Of a DNA stretch of 54,942 nt, positions 19,241 to 28,269 are shown in pieces (within the stretch, counting starts at the first letter, position 1; each line of letters starts with the position of its first letter). This stretch comes from Eubacteriales bacterium (GTDB lineage Bacteria; Bacillota; Clostridia; Peptostreptococcales; Anaerovoracaceae), in the NCBI GenBank assembly GCA_028704515.1, contig JAQWFH010000007.1, forward strand, positions 1 through 54,942. The letters run 5' to 3'. Both the position numbers and the translations under genes were made by a program. The notes below the pieces were generated by a model. The model did no database searches and was not told the origin of the DNA. It saw nothing but the letters and a program-made list of their open reading frames with translations.

Positions 19241-19416
19241 CGCAGCCCAAAATCCTCGTCATGCAAAGCTGAGAATGTGTTTTCTACAAAGCTCACAAGC
19301 TGCTCCTTGAAGAGTAAGCCGAGCACTATAGCGATTGTAATTAAAATTCCAACCTGCACCATCTCCATCCCACTCTTGCTGTTTTTTATCATTTTCATTT
19401 TCTTCTTTTTTCTCAT
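19237..19416 (-). CDS. Flp1-type IVb pilin
   Basis: This 59-residue gene encodes a basic leader (MRKKKKMKMIKNSKSG), a short GMEMVQ stretch and a hydrophobic helix (VGILITIAIVLGLLF), ending in a short polar tail. This is the Flp1-like pilin layout of monoderm Tad systems; cleavage after the Gly of the leader by a prepilin peptidase is expected. AGGAGG lies 8 nt upstream of the ATG. It sits between the TadB-TadC gene and tadE and is the only candidate for the major pilin in the window. Confidence 0.8.
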   Translation of the reverse strand: MRKKKKMKMIKNSKSGMEMVQVGILITIAIVLGLLFKEQLVSFVENTFSALHDEDFGLR

Positions 19417-19460
19417 AAGTTCTTTACCTCCTATTCTTCATCTATTACATTTATGTCGAT

Positions 19461-20657
19461 TCAAAGTGACATGAAAGCCGGCGCTGTTGTAACCGTAATG
19501 AGGACTCCCATCATTATTCCCATTGGGAGCGCAAGCTTGCTTTCAGCGATCCTTCCCTTTTCTTCTGTATTTTTTTTCATCGTATGCCACATGAAATCCG
19601 CTTCCTTCTCAAGCTTATAGCTTAGCTCACTACCTTTATCTATACTGTCGTTTATTACATTTGATAATCTGAGCATTTCTCTTTCTCCTGCTTCGATTGC
19701 GTACTTCCTGAATTCTATTGAAAACGATGAATTTGTCGATTTTAAATTGTTGTTTATTTCATTGAGCCTTTTGTAAAAACCTCTTTCATCCGAATTTCTT
19801 TCCTTTACTATCACATCAAACGCTGCTGTAAGAACCATCCCCGCATTCATTAGCAGTACTGTTTTATTTATAAAATCGGGAAGCTCGTCCTTGATGCTAC
19901 CTGAATTCATAGGTATTTGCATTATTTTCTCCGTTATTCGAAACGATAGGAACATGGCAAGCAAGCATGCCGTCATAGTTATCCTCCCCGCACTAGATTC
20001 ATACATCGGTGCAAGGTATCCAGGAGATATGATATTGAGAAAAAATATTATTACTATAGGCATCATCATTATGAGCCGGCCTTCAAAGCGTTTCTGTGCT
20101 GTATATGTTTCGATATCCTTTTCTATAATCATTTTGTCAAGTAAAATATCGCCTGCTTTTCTTATTACTGCCGTAAGATTTCCGCCCGTACTCAGCGCTA
20201 TGTAATAAACTCTAAAAAAAGATTTTATTTCGTCGATTGCGCTACGTTCCGCAAAATCCGTCAGTAACTCTTTTTCTGATTGATTAGAGCTCTCTATCTT
20301 TGCGATTATCTCAGATATTTCCTGCCCTAAAATATTATTCTTGGGATATAGGATACTTAAGTTGGTAACGCCTTCTTCTAATGCCGCTTTCATGTGTCTT
20401 CCCGAGCCTATTGAGGCCGAAAGAGAATAAAGCAGATCTCTGAACTGCAGCTTTAAAAAATTACGGCGTTTCTTTCCAAGGTAATTAGCATAAGGGATCT
20501 GTGCCAAAAGCCCTATGGCAATGGCAAAGAAACAAAATGGCGTCTTGCCGTAGAATAATATCATTAGAACTGCGCCCGCTGTGATAGCAACTAATATGCA
20601 TTTTATCCTCTCATATTTATTAAGATCATATTTACTGTAATCCACTGTCTGTATCAA
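19461..20657 (-). CDS. Tad inner-membrane platform protein, TadB-TadC fusion (two T2SSF domains)
   Basis: The 398-residue protein contains two type II secretion F (T2SSF) domains in tandem. Residues about 20-55 are two helices, then a first T2SSF block (LQFRDLLYSLSASIGSGRH to FRVYYIALSTGGNLTAVI), a pair of helices (about 205-255), a second block (ELPDFINKTVLLMNAGMVLT to EAGEREMLRLSNVI) and a last helix (LALPMGIMMGVLITV). TadB and TadC are normally separate genes. The TTG at 20657 overlaps tadA by 26 nt; a GTG four codons later, with GAGAGGG further upstream, is an equal alternative. It anchors TadA at the membrane. Confidence 0.8.
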   Translation of the reverse strand: MIQTVDYSKYDLNKYERIKCILVAITAGAVLMILFYGKTPFCFFAIAIGLLAQIPYANYLGKKRRNFLKLQFRDLLYSLSASIGSGRHMKAALEEGVTNLSILYPKNNILGQEISEIIAKIESSNQSEKELLTDFAERSAIDEIKSFFRVYYIALSTGGNLTAVIRKAGDILLDKMIIEKDIETYTAQKRFEGRLIMMMPIVIIFFLNIISPGYLAPMYESSAGRITMTACLLAMFLSFRITEKIMQIPMNSGSIKDELPDFINKTVLLMNAGMVLTAAFDVIVKERNSDERGFYKRLNEINNNLKSTNSSFSIEFRKYAIEAGEREMLRLSNVINDSIDKGSELSYKLEKEADFMWHTMKKNTEEKGRIAESKLALPMGIMMGVLITVTTAPAFMSL

Positions 20658-21864
20658 TCCCTCTCAATATAAGCTTTTGTACATTGCTGAGCTTATTTCC
20701 TGTAGCGCGGAGGCCTTTATTAATTTCATATTTAAATAAACTATTAATTATAAATTTACCTTCTGCATATCCAATTATTTCAGCAATTTCAAGGACTACT
20801 CTACCTTTATCGGGGATTCGCCCCAGGTGTATTACTATATCTATCCCTTCTGCAATCTGTGAGCATATGGCATCCTGTGGGAATTCTACAGCTTGTAAAA
20901 ACATAGATTCAAGCCTTTTGAGCATGCCTTCGATAGAATTTGCGTGACCCGTTGACATACTACCGTCATGCCCTGTGTTCAATGCCTGCAGCATAGCAAA
21001 GCATTCCTTTCCTCTTACTTCCCCTACAATTATTCTGTCAGGCCTCATCCTTAAGCTCGTTTTTATCAATGTTTCCATGGCAATCTCTCCCTTGCCTTCT
21101 GCATTTGCATTTCTGCATTCCAATCTAACGCAATTGCAAAGACGCGATACTTGAAGCTCTGCCGAATCCTCTATTACCACAACCCTTTCACTTCCCGGTA
21201 TATACTCGGAAAGGGCATTGAGAAATGTTGTCTTGCCCGATGATGTTCCTCCGCTTACAAATATGTTGTAGGCCGCCTTTGTAATTTTCTTTAAAAATTC
21301 TGCGGCCTCTTTTGTTATACTCCCCCTTTCCAATAGATTGTCCATAGACATAGATATTTGTGGGAACTTTCTTATATTTAATGACGGTCCTCCTAGCGCA
21401 ATGTTTTTGTATATCGCGTTCACTCGAGAGCCATCTGCTAATCTAGCGTCGAGTATAGGGCTTTTCTCATTTATCTCTCTCCTGACTCCCGCTGCGATGC
21501 GTCTTATCACCTCCTCCAATTCTTCATTATTTTCAAAACGGCACGGAGCCTTAATAATATTACCCTCCTTTTCAATAAAAACATTCTCCGGGCCATTAAC
21601 CATTATTTCCTGTATGTCTTCATCCTTAATAAAAGGCGTCAATATCCCAAGCTCACAACGCAAAGAATAAAATGCTTCGTTTACAAGCCTAAATTTTTCT
21701 TCTCCTGTGAAAGCTGATGATTCCTTCATTGAAAACAAGGTCTCCTCAATAATTTCTATCGCCTTCTCATCGGATATGTTACCTCCCATTTTATTTATAT
21801 TGTTCCTTGTCGACATTATCAGTTTTGCTTTTGCTTCCTTGAATTTAATGTAATTCATTATCAT
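20632..21864 (-). CDS. tadA: Tad pilus assembly ATPase TadA/CpaF
   Basis: This hexameric secretion ATPase powers pilus assembly. The 410-residue product has the CpaF N-terminal domain, the DGSRVNA block, Walker A SGGTSSGKTT (204-213), the Asp box VVVIEDSAELQ, Walker B RPDRIIVGEVRG (274-285) and the His box NTGHDGSMSTGHANS. AAAGG precedes the ATG. It follows the terminator of the antiporter gene, so a promoter should lie in the AT-rich 40 bp upstream, but I could not fix one. Confidence 0.95.
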   Translation of the reverse strand: MIMNYIKFKEAKAKLIMSTRNNINKMGGNISDEKAIEIIEETLFSMKESSAFTGEEKFRLVNEAFYSLRCELGILTPFIKDEDIQEIMVNGPENVFIEKEGNIIKAPCRFENNEELEEVIRRIAAGVRREINEKSPILDARLADGSRVNAIYKNIALGGPSLNIRKFPQISMSMDNLLERGSITKEAAEFLKKITKAAYNIFVSGGTSSGKTTFLNALSEYIPGSERVVVIEDSAELQVSRLCNCVRLECRNANAEGKGEIAMETLIKTSLRMRPDRIIVGEVRGKECFAMLQALNTGHDGSMSTGHANSIEGMLKRLESMFLQAVEFPQDAICSQIAEGIDIVIHLGRIPDKGRVVLEIAEIIGYAEGKFIINSLFKYEINKGLRATGNKLSNVQKLILRGIDTDSGLQ

Positions 21865-21896
21865 TTTTACCTTTATTTTCCATTTAATAATATAAT

Positions 21897-21929
21897 AAAA
21901 CAGTTGCCGGCGGAATGCAACTGTTTTTT
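21897..21929 (-). terminator. Terminator between the antiporter gene and tadA
   Basis: An 11-bp perfect stem (AAAACAGTTGC with GCAACTGTTTT) and a 9-nt loop, T-rich on both sides. It lies about 20 bp after the antiporter stop and 33 bp before tadA. Confidence 0.8.
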
Positions 21930-21947
21930 GTAAATAAATGTAAATTT

Positions 21948-24257
21948 TTATTTTTTCATAAGCTTATCCTGAATTAGATTATCTACCATTATTTCGTTAC
22001 CTAATACCCACAGTATATCACCCTCTTGTATTATAAAATCTTTAAGTGGGCTTACAATTGGTAGAAGGTTCCTTTCAATTCCAACGATTACCCCCTTATA
22101 TTTGCTTATAAAATCACAATTTGATATGGCTTGCTTTGCAAATTTACTCTTTTTATTAATAGGAAGTGCCACGCCGTATATGCGTTCCTCCGGCCCGGCC
22201 TTATCAAACATCTGGTGATATAGAAATTCCTTAAGCGTAATTATAGGTTTATCAACGATTTCTAGATAATCCTGCTTTTCACAGAATAATGCATATGCCT
22301 CCAGATGCTGCTTTGAGCCTACTACTGTAATTATGTCGTTTTCTTTAACACGACTGTCTGCCATTGGAAGATTGATACATTTTCCGTTCTCACTTTCGAT
22401 TTTTATGAACATAACATGAAATACACGGCTAGCTATGAAATCTTTTACAGCTTTACGCTTGTATATTTTTACCAATTTAAACTGCATGAGATAAACTTCA
22501 TCTTCAACCCAAACGGAATTTCTTTCACCTCTTTCTGCCTCGGCCTTTCTTAATATATTCTGATTGAAATTCGAAACAAATCTAGTCTCAAATCCTGCTA
22601 CTCTTCCCTTAACAAAACCCGATTTTGCAGAAATAGTTATCACTCCTATCATCACCACAGCATCAAGCAAAAGGGGAAGTTTTGTAAATATACTCTGCAG
22701 CGTCAGAAGCACGAATATAGCCGATGTAGTTATCGCTATCGATCTAAGTGCTATTAAAGGCAGCCTATTCGTAACATTCATCATCCAAAGCTTGCTATAC
22801 AATATATTCTTCCTTGTCGAAATCATGTTTATAATAGGGACCATCGCAAATATAATAATCACTACTGCTATGGTTGCTGATGAATATTTATTTTGTATAT
22901 GTGCATTCAAAAATGGAACTAGATATTCCTTCCCGGCCATAGTGATTACAAACAAAATCGAGATGCCTACAAGAAGCTTCGTAAAGTATATGGATAGATA
23001 TTTACTCCAATCAGCATCCCTGTCGTTTTCAATCTGTTTGTCGGAAGTATAGGATTTAAGGAATTGCTCTACCTTTTTGGGCATAACACTAGAAATCTTT
23101 ATATATGCTTTGCCTCCATTTTTTATGAATATAGGTGTCGCAAATGTTGTTATTACCGATACGCACACTATGATAGGATATAGGAAGTCGCTTGTGACTC
23201 CAAGTGACATTCCAAGAGATGCTATTATAAATGAAAATTCCCCAACCTGTACCATTGAAAATCCTACCCTTGCAGCAAGATTAAGCGGCTGACCTGAAAT
23301 TAGAGCGCCCATCATTGAAAATGTCATCTGCCCCAAGATTGTAACAACGGTCAATATTAAAATAGGAATTATGTACTCTATTAAAGTTGCAGGAACTATC
23401 ATCATCCCGACTGATATGAAAAATATAGCCCCAAACATATTTTTTATAGGAGCTACTAATTCTTCGATTCTATGCCCGCTTTTCGTGCCCGCAAGGATTG
23501 ATCCCGCCAAAAAGGCTCCAAGCGCCTCTGAAAATCCCACTGACACAGATATTACAACCATAAGAAAACAAAACCCAAGTGAAAATATAAGTAAAGTTTC
23601 ATCGTTCATTTGCTTGTCTACTCTATTAAGAAACGAAGGGACAACGTAAATGCCGACACTAAGTATAACTACGAGAATAAGAATAAGAATTGATAGATTT
23701 TGAATTAGTTCAAGTCCCGAAACCTCTTTACCAACTGAAATCGTAGTAAGTATTATCATCATAAATATTCCTGCAATATCCTCTATCACGAGAGTACCCA
23801 GTACAATTGAGGCAAACTTTTCTTTTTTTAGTCCTAACTCTTCAAAAGCTTTGAGAATTATCATTGTGGATGACATGGATATTATACCGCCAAGAAAGAT
23901 ACTGTCCATTACAGACCATCCCATAGCCTGTCCTACTCCATATCCTATGAGAGTCATAGCTGTCATAACTACCAGGGCTGTCACTATCGCCGTCTTCCCA
24001 ACACTCGCTATCTTGTGAAAGCTAAATTCAAGTCCCAGCGCAAACATCAGAAAAATTATTCCGATTCCTCCCCAGATTTCTATGCTTTCCTCATCCAATA
24101 CTGAAGGCCAAAAGTCAAAAAACGGAGTCATTAAAAATCCAGCAACAATATACCCCAGAACCACGGGCTGATTGATTTTTTTAAATACAATAGTTACTAT
24201 TGCCGCCGCTGTTAAAATAAGTGCTAAATCTATTATAATTCCATGCAATCCTGCCAT
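21948..24257 (-). CDS. CPA2-family monovalent cation/proton antiporter with two C-terminal TrkA-C-like domains
   Basis: The 769-residue protein has an N-terminal antiporter domain of about 12 helices (residues 1-380; QPVVLGYIVAGFLMTPF, SMSSTMIILKAFEELG, VGFSEALGAFLAGSILAG), a further helical segment (about 420-560) and a C-terminal soluble region with two TrkA-C/RCK-C-type modules (about 600-680 and 690-765). I do not see a full RCK-N nucleotide-binding domain. It likely exchanges K+ or Na+ for H+. GGAGG precedes the ATG. It sits 38 bp after the CpaE-like gene, inside the Tad gene order. Confidence 0.88.
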   Translation of the reverse strand: MAGLHGIIIDLALILTAAAIVTIVFKKINQPVVLGYIVAGFLMTPFFDFWPSVLDEESIEIWGGIGIIFLMFALGLEFSFHKIASVGKTAIVTALVVMTAMTLIGYGVGQAMGWSVMDSIFLGGIISMSSTMIILKAFEELGLKKEKFASIVLGTLVIEDIAGIFMMIILTTISVGKEVSGLELIQNLSILILILVVILSVGIYVVPSFLNRVDKQMNDETLLIFSLGFCFLMVVISVSVGFSEALGAFLAGSILAGTKSGHRIEELVAPIKNMFGAIFFISVGMMIVPATLIEYIIPILILTVVTILGQMTFSMMGALISGQPLNLAARVGFSMVQVGEFSFIIASLGMSLGVTSDFLYPIIVCVSVITTFATPIFIKNGGKAYIKISSVMPKKVEQFLKSYTSDKQIENDRDADWSKYLSIYFTKLLVGISILFVITMAGKEYLVPFLNAHIQNKYSSATIAVVIIIFAMVPIINMISTRKNILYSKLWMMNVTNRLPLIALRSIAITTSAIFVLLTLQSIFTKLPLLLDAVVMIGVITISAKSGFVKGRVAGFETRFVSNFNQNILRKAEAERGERNSVWVEDEVYLMQFKLVKIYKRKAVKDFIASRVFHVMFIKIESENGKCINLPMADSRVKENDIITVVGSKQHLEAYALFCEKQDYLEIVDKPIITLKEFLYHQMFDKAGPEERIYGVALPINKKSKFAKQAISNCDFISKYKGVIVGIERNLLPIVSPLKDFIIQEGDILWVLGNEIMVDNLIQDKLMKK

Positions 24258-24295
24258 TTAATACCTCCATATAACTATTTTAACATATCGAAGTA

Positions 24296-25270
24296 TTAAT
24301 TAACAAGAATATTATGTATAGATAACAGGCTTGCGATTTCTTTGATGCCCAGCCCAAAAGCACCATCAATATACACATCTTCGGATTGAAGTGTCCGATC
24401 GTATTCCAAGAGGAGATCTTCGCTAGATTTTTCTATGTTATCATCCTGCTCTGTCCAGTTGGGGGACACGAAATTTTTTATCCTTATAATTTTCCCATTT
24501 ATATCCTTAAGATTATCTTCAAAATAAGCCAGCATTTTCTTTCCTCTTATCGCCGGCTCTTCTTTGTAAAAAAAGCATATATGATCAGCAAAATTTACAA
24601 GGCTTAATATATTTTCATTTATCCCGCTACCTGTATCAACTATTATATAATCAAATCCACTTTCACATATCAAATTGATGGTCCTTAAAAAATTGTCATT
24701 GCTTTTGAAAAGAAGCTCGTTACATCTCCCTCCCGTCGGTACGGCTCGAGCTCCGTAAATATCCGAAAGAAAAAACTCGTCGGGAACGGGCTTCATATAT
24801 TTCGTTTTTTCTATGAAATATGAAAACCTTTCATCCTCACCGGCAAAATATTTTCTTTCACTGCCGAAGGGCTCAAGATTGACGTAACATACATTATGCC
24901 CTCTATATCTGCGCAGCTCCCTGCAAAGTCCGACAGCTGCTGTAGTGCATCCTACTCCTCCCTCCGCAGAGCAAAACAAAACTATGTTGCTTTTACCTTT
25001 TCGTCTGTTAGCGATTATATTAACTTTGCCGCATTGCCTCATGCTTGTTTCAAAGATTTCCGATACTAGCTCCGTAACAGATAGAGGTATGTTGAGCAGT
25101 ATAGAGCGGGGTGCATATTTTGATGCGACTTCTTCACTATCCGAGACAATAATGTCAAAGGGTTCCTCGCGGGATATAATTGGAAGGATCCCCGAATGCG
25201 AAGAAGCCAGCGCTTCGGAAATCCTTCTTTCAAATTCTTTATCCTTAAAATGTATCGCAGTTTTAATCAT
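24296..25270 (-). CDS. CpaE-like pilus protein with degenerate P-loop
   Basis: The 324-residue protein has a receiver-like N-terminal region and a C-terminal SIMIBI/MinD-like ATPase fold (VLFCSAEGGVGCTT at about 97-110, FDYIIVDTGSG near 230), as in CpaE/TadZ localisation factors. The deviant Walker A consensus is KGGxGK[T/S]; here the signature lysine is Glu (E103) and the P-loop lysine is Cys (C108), so ATP hydrolysis is doubtful. CpaE proteins often lack the second lysine. AAAAGG precedes the ATG. It is 46 bp downstream of the TepA-like gene and may open the Tad locus. Confidence 0.75.
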   Translation of the reverse strand: MIKTAIHFKDKEFERRISEALASSHSGILPIISREEPFDIIVSDSEEVASKYAPRSILLNIPLSVTELVSEIFETSMRQCGKVNIIANRRKGKSNIVLFCSAEGGVGCTTAAVGLCRELRRYRGHNVCYVNLEPFGSERKYFAGEDERFSYFIEKTKYMKPVPDEFFLSDIYGARAVPTGGRCNELLFKSNDNFLRTINLICESGFDYIIVDTGSGINENILSLVNFADHICFFYKEEPAIRGKKMLAYFEDNLKDINGKIIRIKNFVSPNWTEQDDNIEKSSEDLLLEYDRTLQSEDVYIDGAFGLGIKEIASLLSIHNILVN

Positions 25271-25316
25271 AATATTCCTTTTTTACCTTTTTATTACAAT
25301 TTTAACTGCACTATAT

Positions 25317-26159
25317 TTAATTGTCAAGTTTTACTGGAGTATTTTTATTCATCGTCAAGCTCTTATCAGCGCCTGCGTTCTCTTTTCTTAAGTCCTCATA
25401 AGAATACTTCTTACCATTTACCATCGCTTTATCGGAGCCGGCGTTCTTATCACTATTTTTTTTAATAAGCTCTCTGAGCTTTGTAAGCGCCTGTGTCAAG
25501 CCCCCGACCTCATCTATCAAACCTATTTTTACAGCCTCCTGACCTGCCAGAAGTGTTCCCACATCATTCGCCATATTTCCCGTTGAATTCATCAATTCCA
25601 ATATCTTATTTTCATCTGCTTTTGAATGTGCTACGATAAATTCCACTATTCTTTCCTGGGTTTTTAAAAGCTGCTCAAATGTCGATTCTGCCGTTATTAC
25701 AAGGCCGCTTGTCCGAACAGGATGAAGCGTCATTGTCGCTGTTGCGCATATAAAGGAATAATCGGATGAAACCGCAAGAGGTATCCCTATACTGTGTCCG
25801 CCTCCGAGCACAAGAGAAACCGTAGGCTTTGATATAGATGAGATCAGTTCCGCAAGTGCAAGCCCTGCCTCTACATCACCTCCAACGGTATTTAAAACGA
25901 CAAGAAGGCCTTTTATTTCAGGATTTTCCTCAACCGCAATTATTTGCGGTATCAGATGCTCATATTTTGTGGTTTTGTTGTCCGGTGGCAACACCATATG
26001 CCCTTCAACGTTGCCTATTATACTTATATAGTGCACCTCACTCTTAAAATTTGTTCCTGTTGAAATAATGCCCAGCTCTCTTATAATATTTTGCGTTGCT
26101 TCCTTTTCTTCGTTGCTTTTATCCTCGCCCGAATTCTCATTATACAAGTTATTTATCAT
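25317..26159 (-). CDS. ClpP-family serine protease, TepA/YmfB type
   Basis: The 280-residue protein belongs to the ClpP/crotonase-fold group of TepA (translocation-enhancing peptidase), tied to protein export and spores. The oxyanion-side [16 protein letters not shown], the nucleophile in [12 protein letters not shown] (S123) and the following TLHPVR (H146) give a ClpP-like Ser-His arrangement, with the third residue in the region of [18 protein letters not shown]. No signal peptide; the charged N-terminus suggests a cytoplasmic protein. AGAAGGGGAG precedes the ATG. Divergent from ylmC. Confidence 0.85.
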   Translation of the reverse strand: MINNLYNENSGEDKSNEEKEATQNIIRELGIISTGTNFKSEVHYISIIGNVEGHMVLPPDNKTTKYEHLIPQIIAVEENPEIKGLLVVLNTVGGDVEAGLALAELISSISKPTVSLVLGGGHSIGIPLAVSSDYSFICATATMTLHPVRTSGLVITAESTFEQLLKTQERIVEFIVAHSKADENKILELMNSTGNMANDVGTLLAGQEAVKIGLIDEVGGLTQALTKLRELIKKNSDKNAGSDKAMVNGKKYSYEDLRKENAGADKSLTMNKNTPVKLDN

Positions 26160-26225
26160 AATCGCTCCCCTTCTAAATATTATTTAGTAAACACATATAT
26201 ATTATTGTTCATTTGGAGGTTAGTT

Positions 26226-26465
26226 ATGCGGTTAAGTGAAATCGGCGATAAAGAAATAATAGATTTGAAAGATGGAAGAAAGCATGGCAAACTGTGGGAT
26301 GCCGAAATTTTGTTTGATGAGAAGACTGGTTGCATATCGGCACTAATCGTTCCTCATCCTGATTACAGTTCTTTTTTTCGCAGTAATAAAGAAATGATAC
26401 AGCTCCCTTGGAGCTGCATCATCAAAATAGGCGAAGATATAATAATCCTTCAGTCTCCTATGTGA
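26226..26465 (+). CDS. ylmC: YlmC/YmxH-family PRC-barrel sporulation protein
   Basis: The 79-residue product (MRLSEIGDKEIIDLKDGRK, then WDAEILFD and LPWSCIIKIGEDIIIL) is a single PRC-barrel domain of the YlmC/YmxH family found in endospore formers. Its exact job is unknown. GGAGG lies 7 nt before this ATG, which decides the start. Its stop is immediately followed by the end of the convergent MBL gene with no gap. Confidence 0.88.
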   Translation: MRLSEIGDKEIIDLKDGRKHGKLWDAEILFDEKTGCISALIVPHPDYSSFFRSNKEMIQLPWSCIIKIGEDIIILQSPM

Positions 26466-27356
26466 TTATTCGGGAAAAAGTTCTTTCCTTATAGATTTTA
26501 TGCACAACTTCCCGTTTGTCATAAATCCTTTTTTAACTGTTCCTTTGTGAAGAGGCCAAAAGAAAGCTTCATACACTTCATATATCTCTTCGTCCGTCCT
26601 TCCTTCTTGGATAAGCCTGCAAACTATTTCCTTCGTCTTATCAACGTACATCTCTGCTATATCAAAGAATGAACAAACTTGATTTTCCGGGACCAAGCCA
26701 TAATGCGGTGAAATAATTGATTTAGGGGCAGCCTCTTTGCATTTTTTTAAAGATTCCTTCACTTGGAGGTATGATTTTAATATTGCCGGATTAATATTTC
26801 CCATACTTACATATACTCCCGTGCTTTCCGAGGCAAACATTATGTTGTAAGGTTCCAGTATGTACGTAAGACTACAATCAGTATGCCCTTTTGTCTCGAG
26901 CACTTTTAAGTGTCTGCCACCGAGCCCTATTATTTCACCGTCTCCGACTGTAACATCTACGCGCATCCCATCCATATACAGCTGTTCGTTAGGATCACCG
27001 TGAATATTTCTCGCATTTTCGGCCATCACCATCATGAAATCGCGTGCGTTTTTACTTTCAAATACCGCCTTTGTTTTTGCGGTGCCATAAACCAACGCGC
27101 CGGGCCAACGCCTCAATATATAACCGAGTGCCCCTACATGATCGTAATGTGAATGCGATATTAAAACCGAATCGAGTTTGTCTCTTCCAAGCTTTTCAAG
27201 CTCCTGCTCTATTTTAAATACAAGCTTTTTTCCGGAATGTGCCATCCCGACATCGTAAAGTGCAACCTTTTCGTTGCCACAGATGAGGTATTCCCCTCCA
27301 CCTTCTCCCATCGAAACATTGATAATACCTTCCGGAAAGTCGTATCTTTCATGCAT
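26466..27356 (-). CDS. MBL-fold metallo-hydrolase
   Basis: The 296-residue enzyme has the metal site HSHYDH (68-73), later Asp/His residues of the fold (ETKGHTDCS near 165, SPHYG near 210) and lies in the glyoxalase-II-like branch. The substrate is unknown. AAAGGAG precedes the ATG. It is downstream of the Cys-rich peptide gene (27423-27611) on the same strand, 66 bp away. Confidence 0.88.
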   Translation of the reverse strand: MHERYDFPEGIINVSMGEGGGEYLICGNEKVALYDVGMAHSGKKLVFKIEQELEKLGRDKLDSVLISHSHYDHVGALGYILRRWPGALVYGTAKTKAVFESKNARDFMMVMAENARNIHGDPNEQLYMDGMRVDVTVGDGEIIGLGGRHLKVLETKGHTDCSLTYILEPYNIMFASESTGVYVSMGNINPAILKSYLQVKESLKKCKEAAPKSIISPHYGLVPENQVCSFFDIAEMYVDKTKEIVCRLIQEGRTDEEIYEVYEAFFWPLHKGTVKKGFMTNGKLCIKSIRKELFPE

Positions 27357-27422
27357 ATTTTTTCTCCTTTGTACCTTTTATGCTTACGCAATTTTTATTT
27401 CATCTTAAGTTATATAAATTGT

Positions 27423-27611
27423 TTAGAACAAGCCCCCAAAAAGGCCACCTTTTTCGTTCCCATTGCAAAGGAACAGGATAAGTAAGATAACCAGTATCCA
27501 TATGAATATATTGTTGTTATTATCTTCCTCACAATAGCAATCTTTGTAACAGCGGTCTTTGCATTCCTTCATACATTCTTTTTCCCCGCAATCAAATCTG
27601 TCGTCTCCCAT
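27423..27611 (-). CDS. Cys-rich small membrane protein, 62 residues
   Basis: The N-terminal half is polar and carries seven cysteines (CGEKECMKECKDRCYKDCYC), followed by an Asn/Asp stretch, one hydrophobic helix (IFIWILVILLILFLC) and a Gly-Phe tail (GGLFGGLF). I know no named family; the layout recalls small spore-associated membrane peptides. GGGAGGT lies 9 nt before the ATG. The sequence CATAGTATA (minus strand, 27643-27651) with GAATA further upstream looks like a sporulation-type promoter. It is a likely real gene of unknown function. Confidence 0.7.
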   Translation of the reverse strand: MGDDRFDCGEKECMKECKDRCYKDCYCEEDNNNNIFIWILVILLILFLCNGNEKGGLFGGLF

Positions 27612-27642
27612 AATGAATTACCTCCCATAATATATTTACATA

Positions 27643-27676
27643 TATACTATGCGGAGGCAAAGTGTTTTGCTATTCA
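27643..27676 (-). promoter_or_regulatory. Possible sporulation-type promoter of the Cys-rich peptide
   Basis: On the minus strand TGAATA (27671-27676) is followed after 19 nt by CATAGTATA (27643-27651), which fits the CATA-x3-TA -10 pattern of late sporulation sigma factors. The spacing to the -35-like element is slightly long, so the call is tentative. Confidence 0.35.
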
Positions 27677-28269
27677 ATGTCATCATCGTACAGAGGATCA
27701 TCTATATGCATGAAATCATCGCTATCATATTCATCATCGTCAAATATTTCCGTAAAGCTCATTACGTATTCGTCTATCTCGTATTCCAGAATATCGCCGA
27801 AATCGTAGGTGAATTCTTCCTCTCCCATCTTTTCGAGCCTAGCCATTGCGACTGCTTCCGCCACGGTAACAACGTTTGACTGCGCTTTATTATCTTTCGC
27901 AAAGCAAGGTACACCCTTTTCTTGAGAATACCAATGTCTAAATCGCAAAAGCTCATCCACTAAAATCACAGTAATGCTATCTTCTTTATTGCTTTGTTTG
28001 CTCAATCCGGATAAGCTCAATTTGAGGTTGGAGAAAAGCAAAAACAAATCTACTTCACCTTCCGGGATATTTTCGCACACGTCATCAATATACCCGATTA
28101 GGATGTCCGAAAGAACATTTTTATCCACCCTGTCAATTAACCTATATAGGGCATCTCTCTCAATCTCCCCTTCGCTCTCGAGGAAATCCGCCATATTTTC
28201 AAAGTAGGAAAACTCTTCGGGTTCTTCAATATCAAGTATTGTCATAAGTTCATCATAATTCAAATTCAT
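27670..28269 (-). CDS. Acidic protein of unknown function, 199 residues
   Basis: I do not recognise the family. The protein is soluble, mostly helical and strongly acidic, with a C-terminal Asp/Glu/Tyr tail (FDDDEYDSDDFMHIDD). A leucine-rich segment (LFLLFSNLKLSLSGL) lies near 80-95. Its ATG overlaps the murI stop codon by 4 nt (ATGA) and GTAGGTGG precedes it, so it is translated together with glutamate racemase. No catalytic motif is visible. Confidence 0.8.
   Translation of the reverse strand: MNLNYDELMTILDIEEPEEFSYFENMADFLESEGEIERDALYRLIDRVDKNVLSDILIGYIDDVCENIPEGEVDLFLLFSNLKLSLSGLSKQSNKEDSITVILVDELLRFRHWYSQEKGVPCFAKDNKAQSNVVTVAEAVAMARLEKMGEEEFTYDFGDILEYEIDEYVMSFTEIFDDDEYDSDDFMHIDDPLYDDDIE

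Noticed and set aside
22564..23052. Plus-strand open frame of 162 codons
   Set aside because: It is antisense to the antiporter gene, which has clear transporter motifs; no ribosome site or family pattern supports the plus frame.
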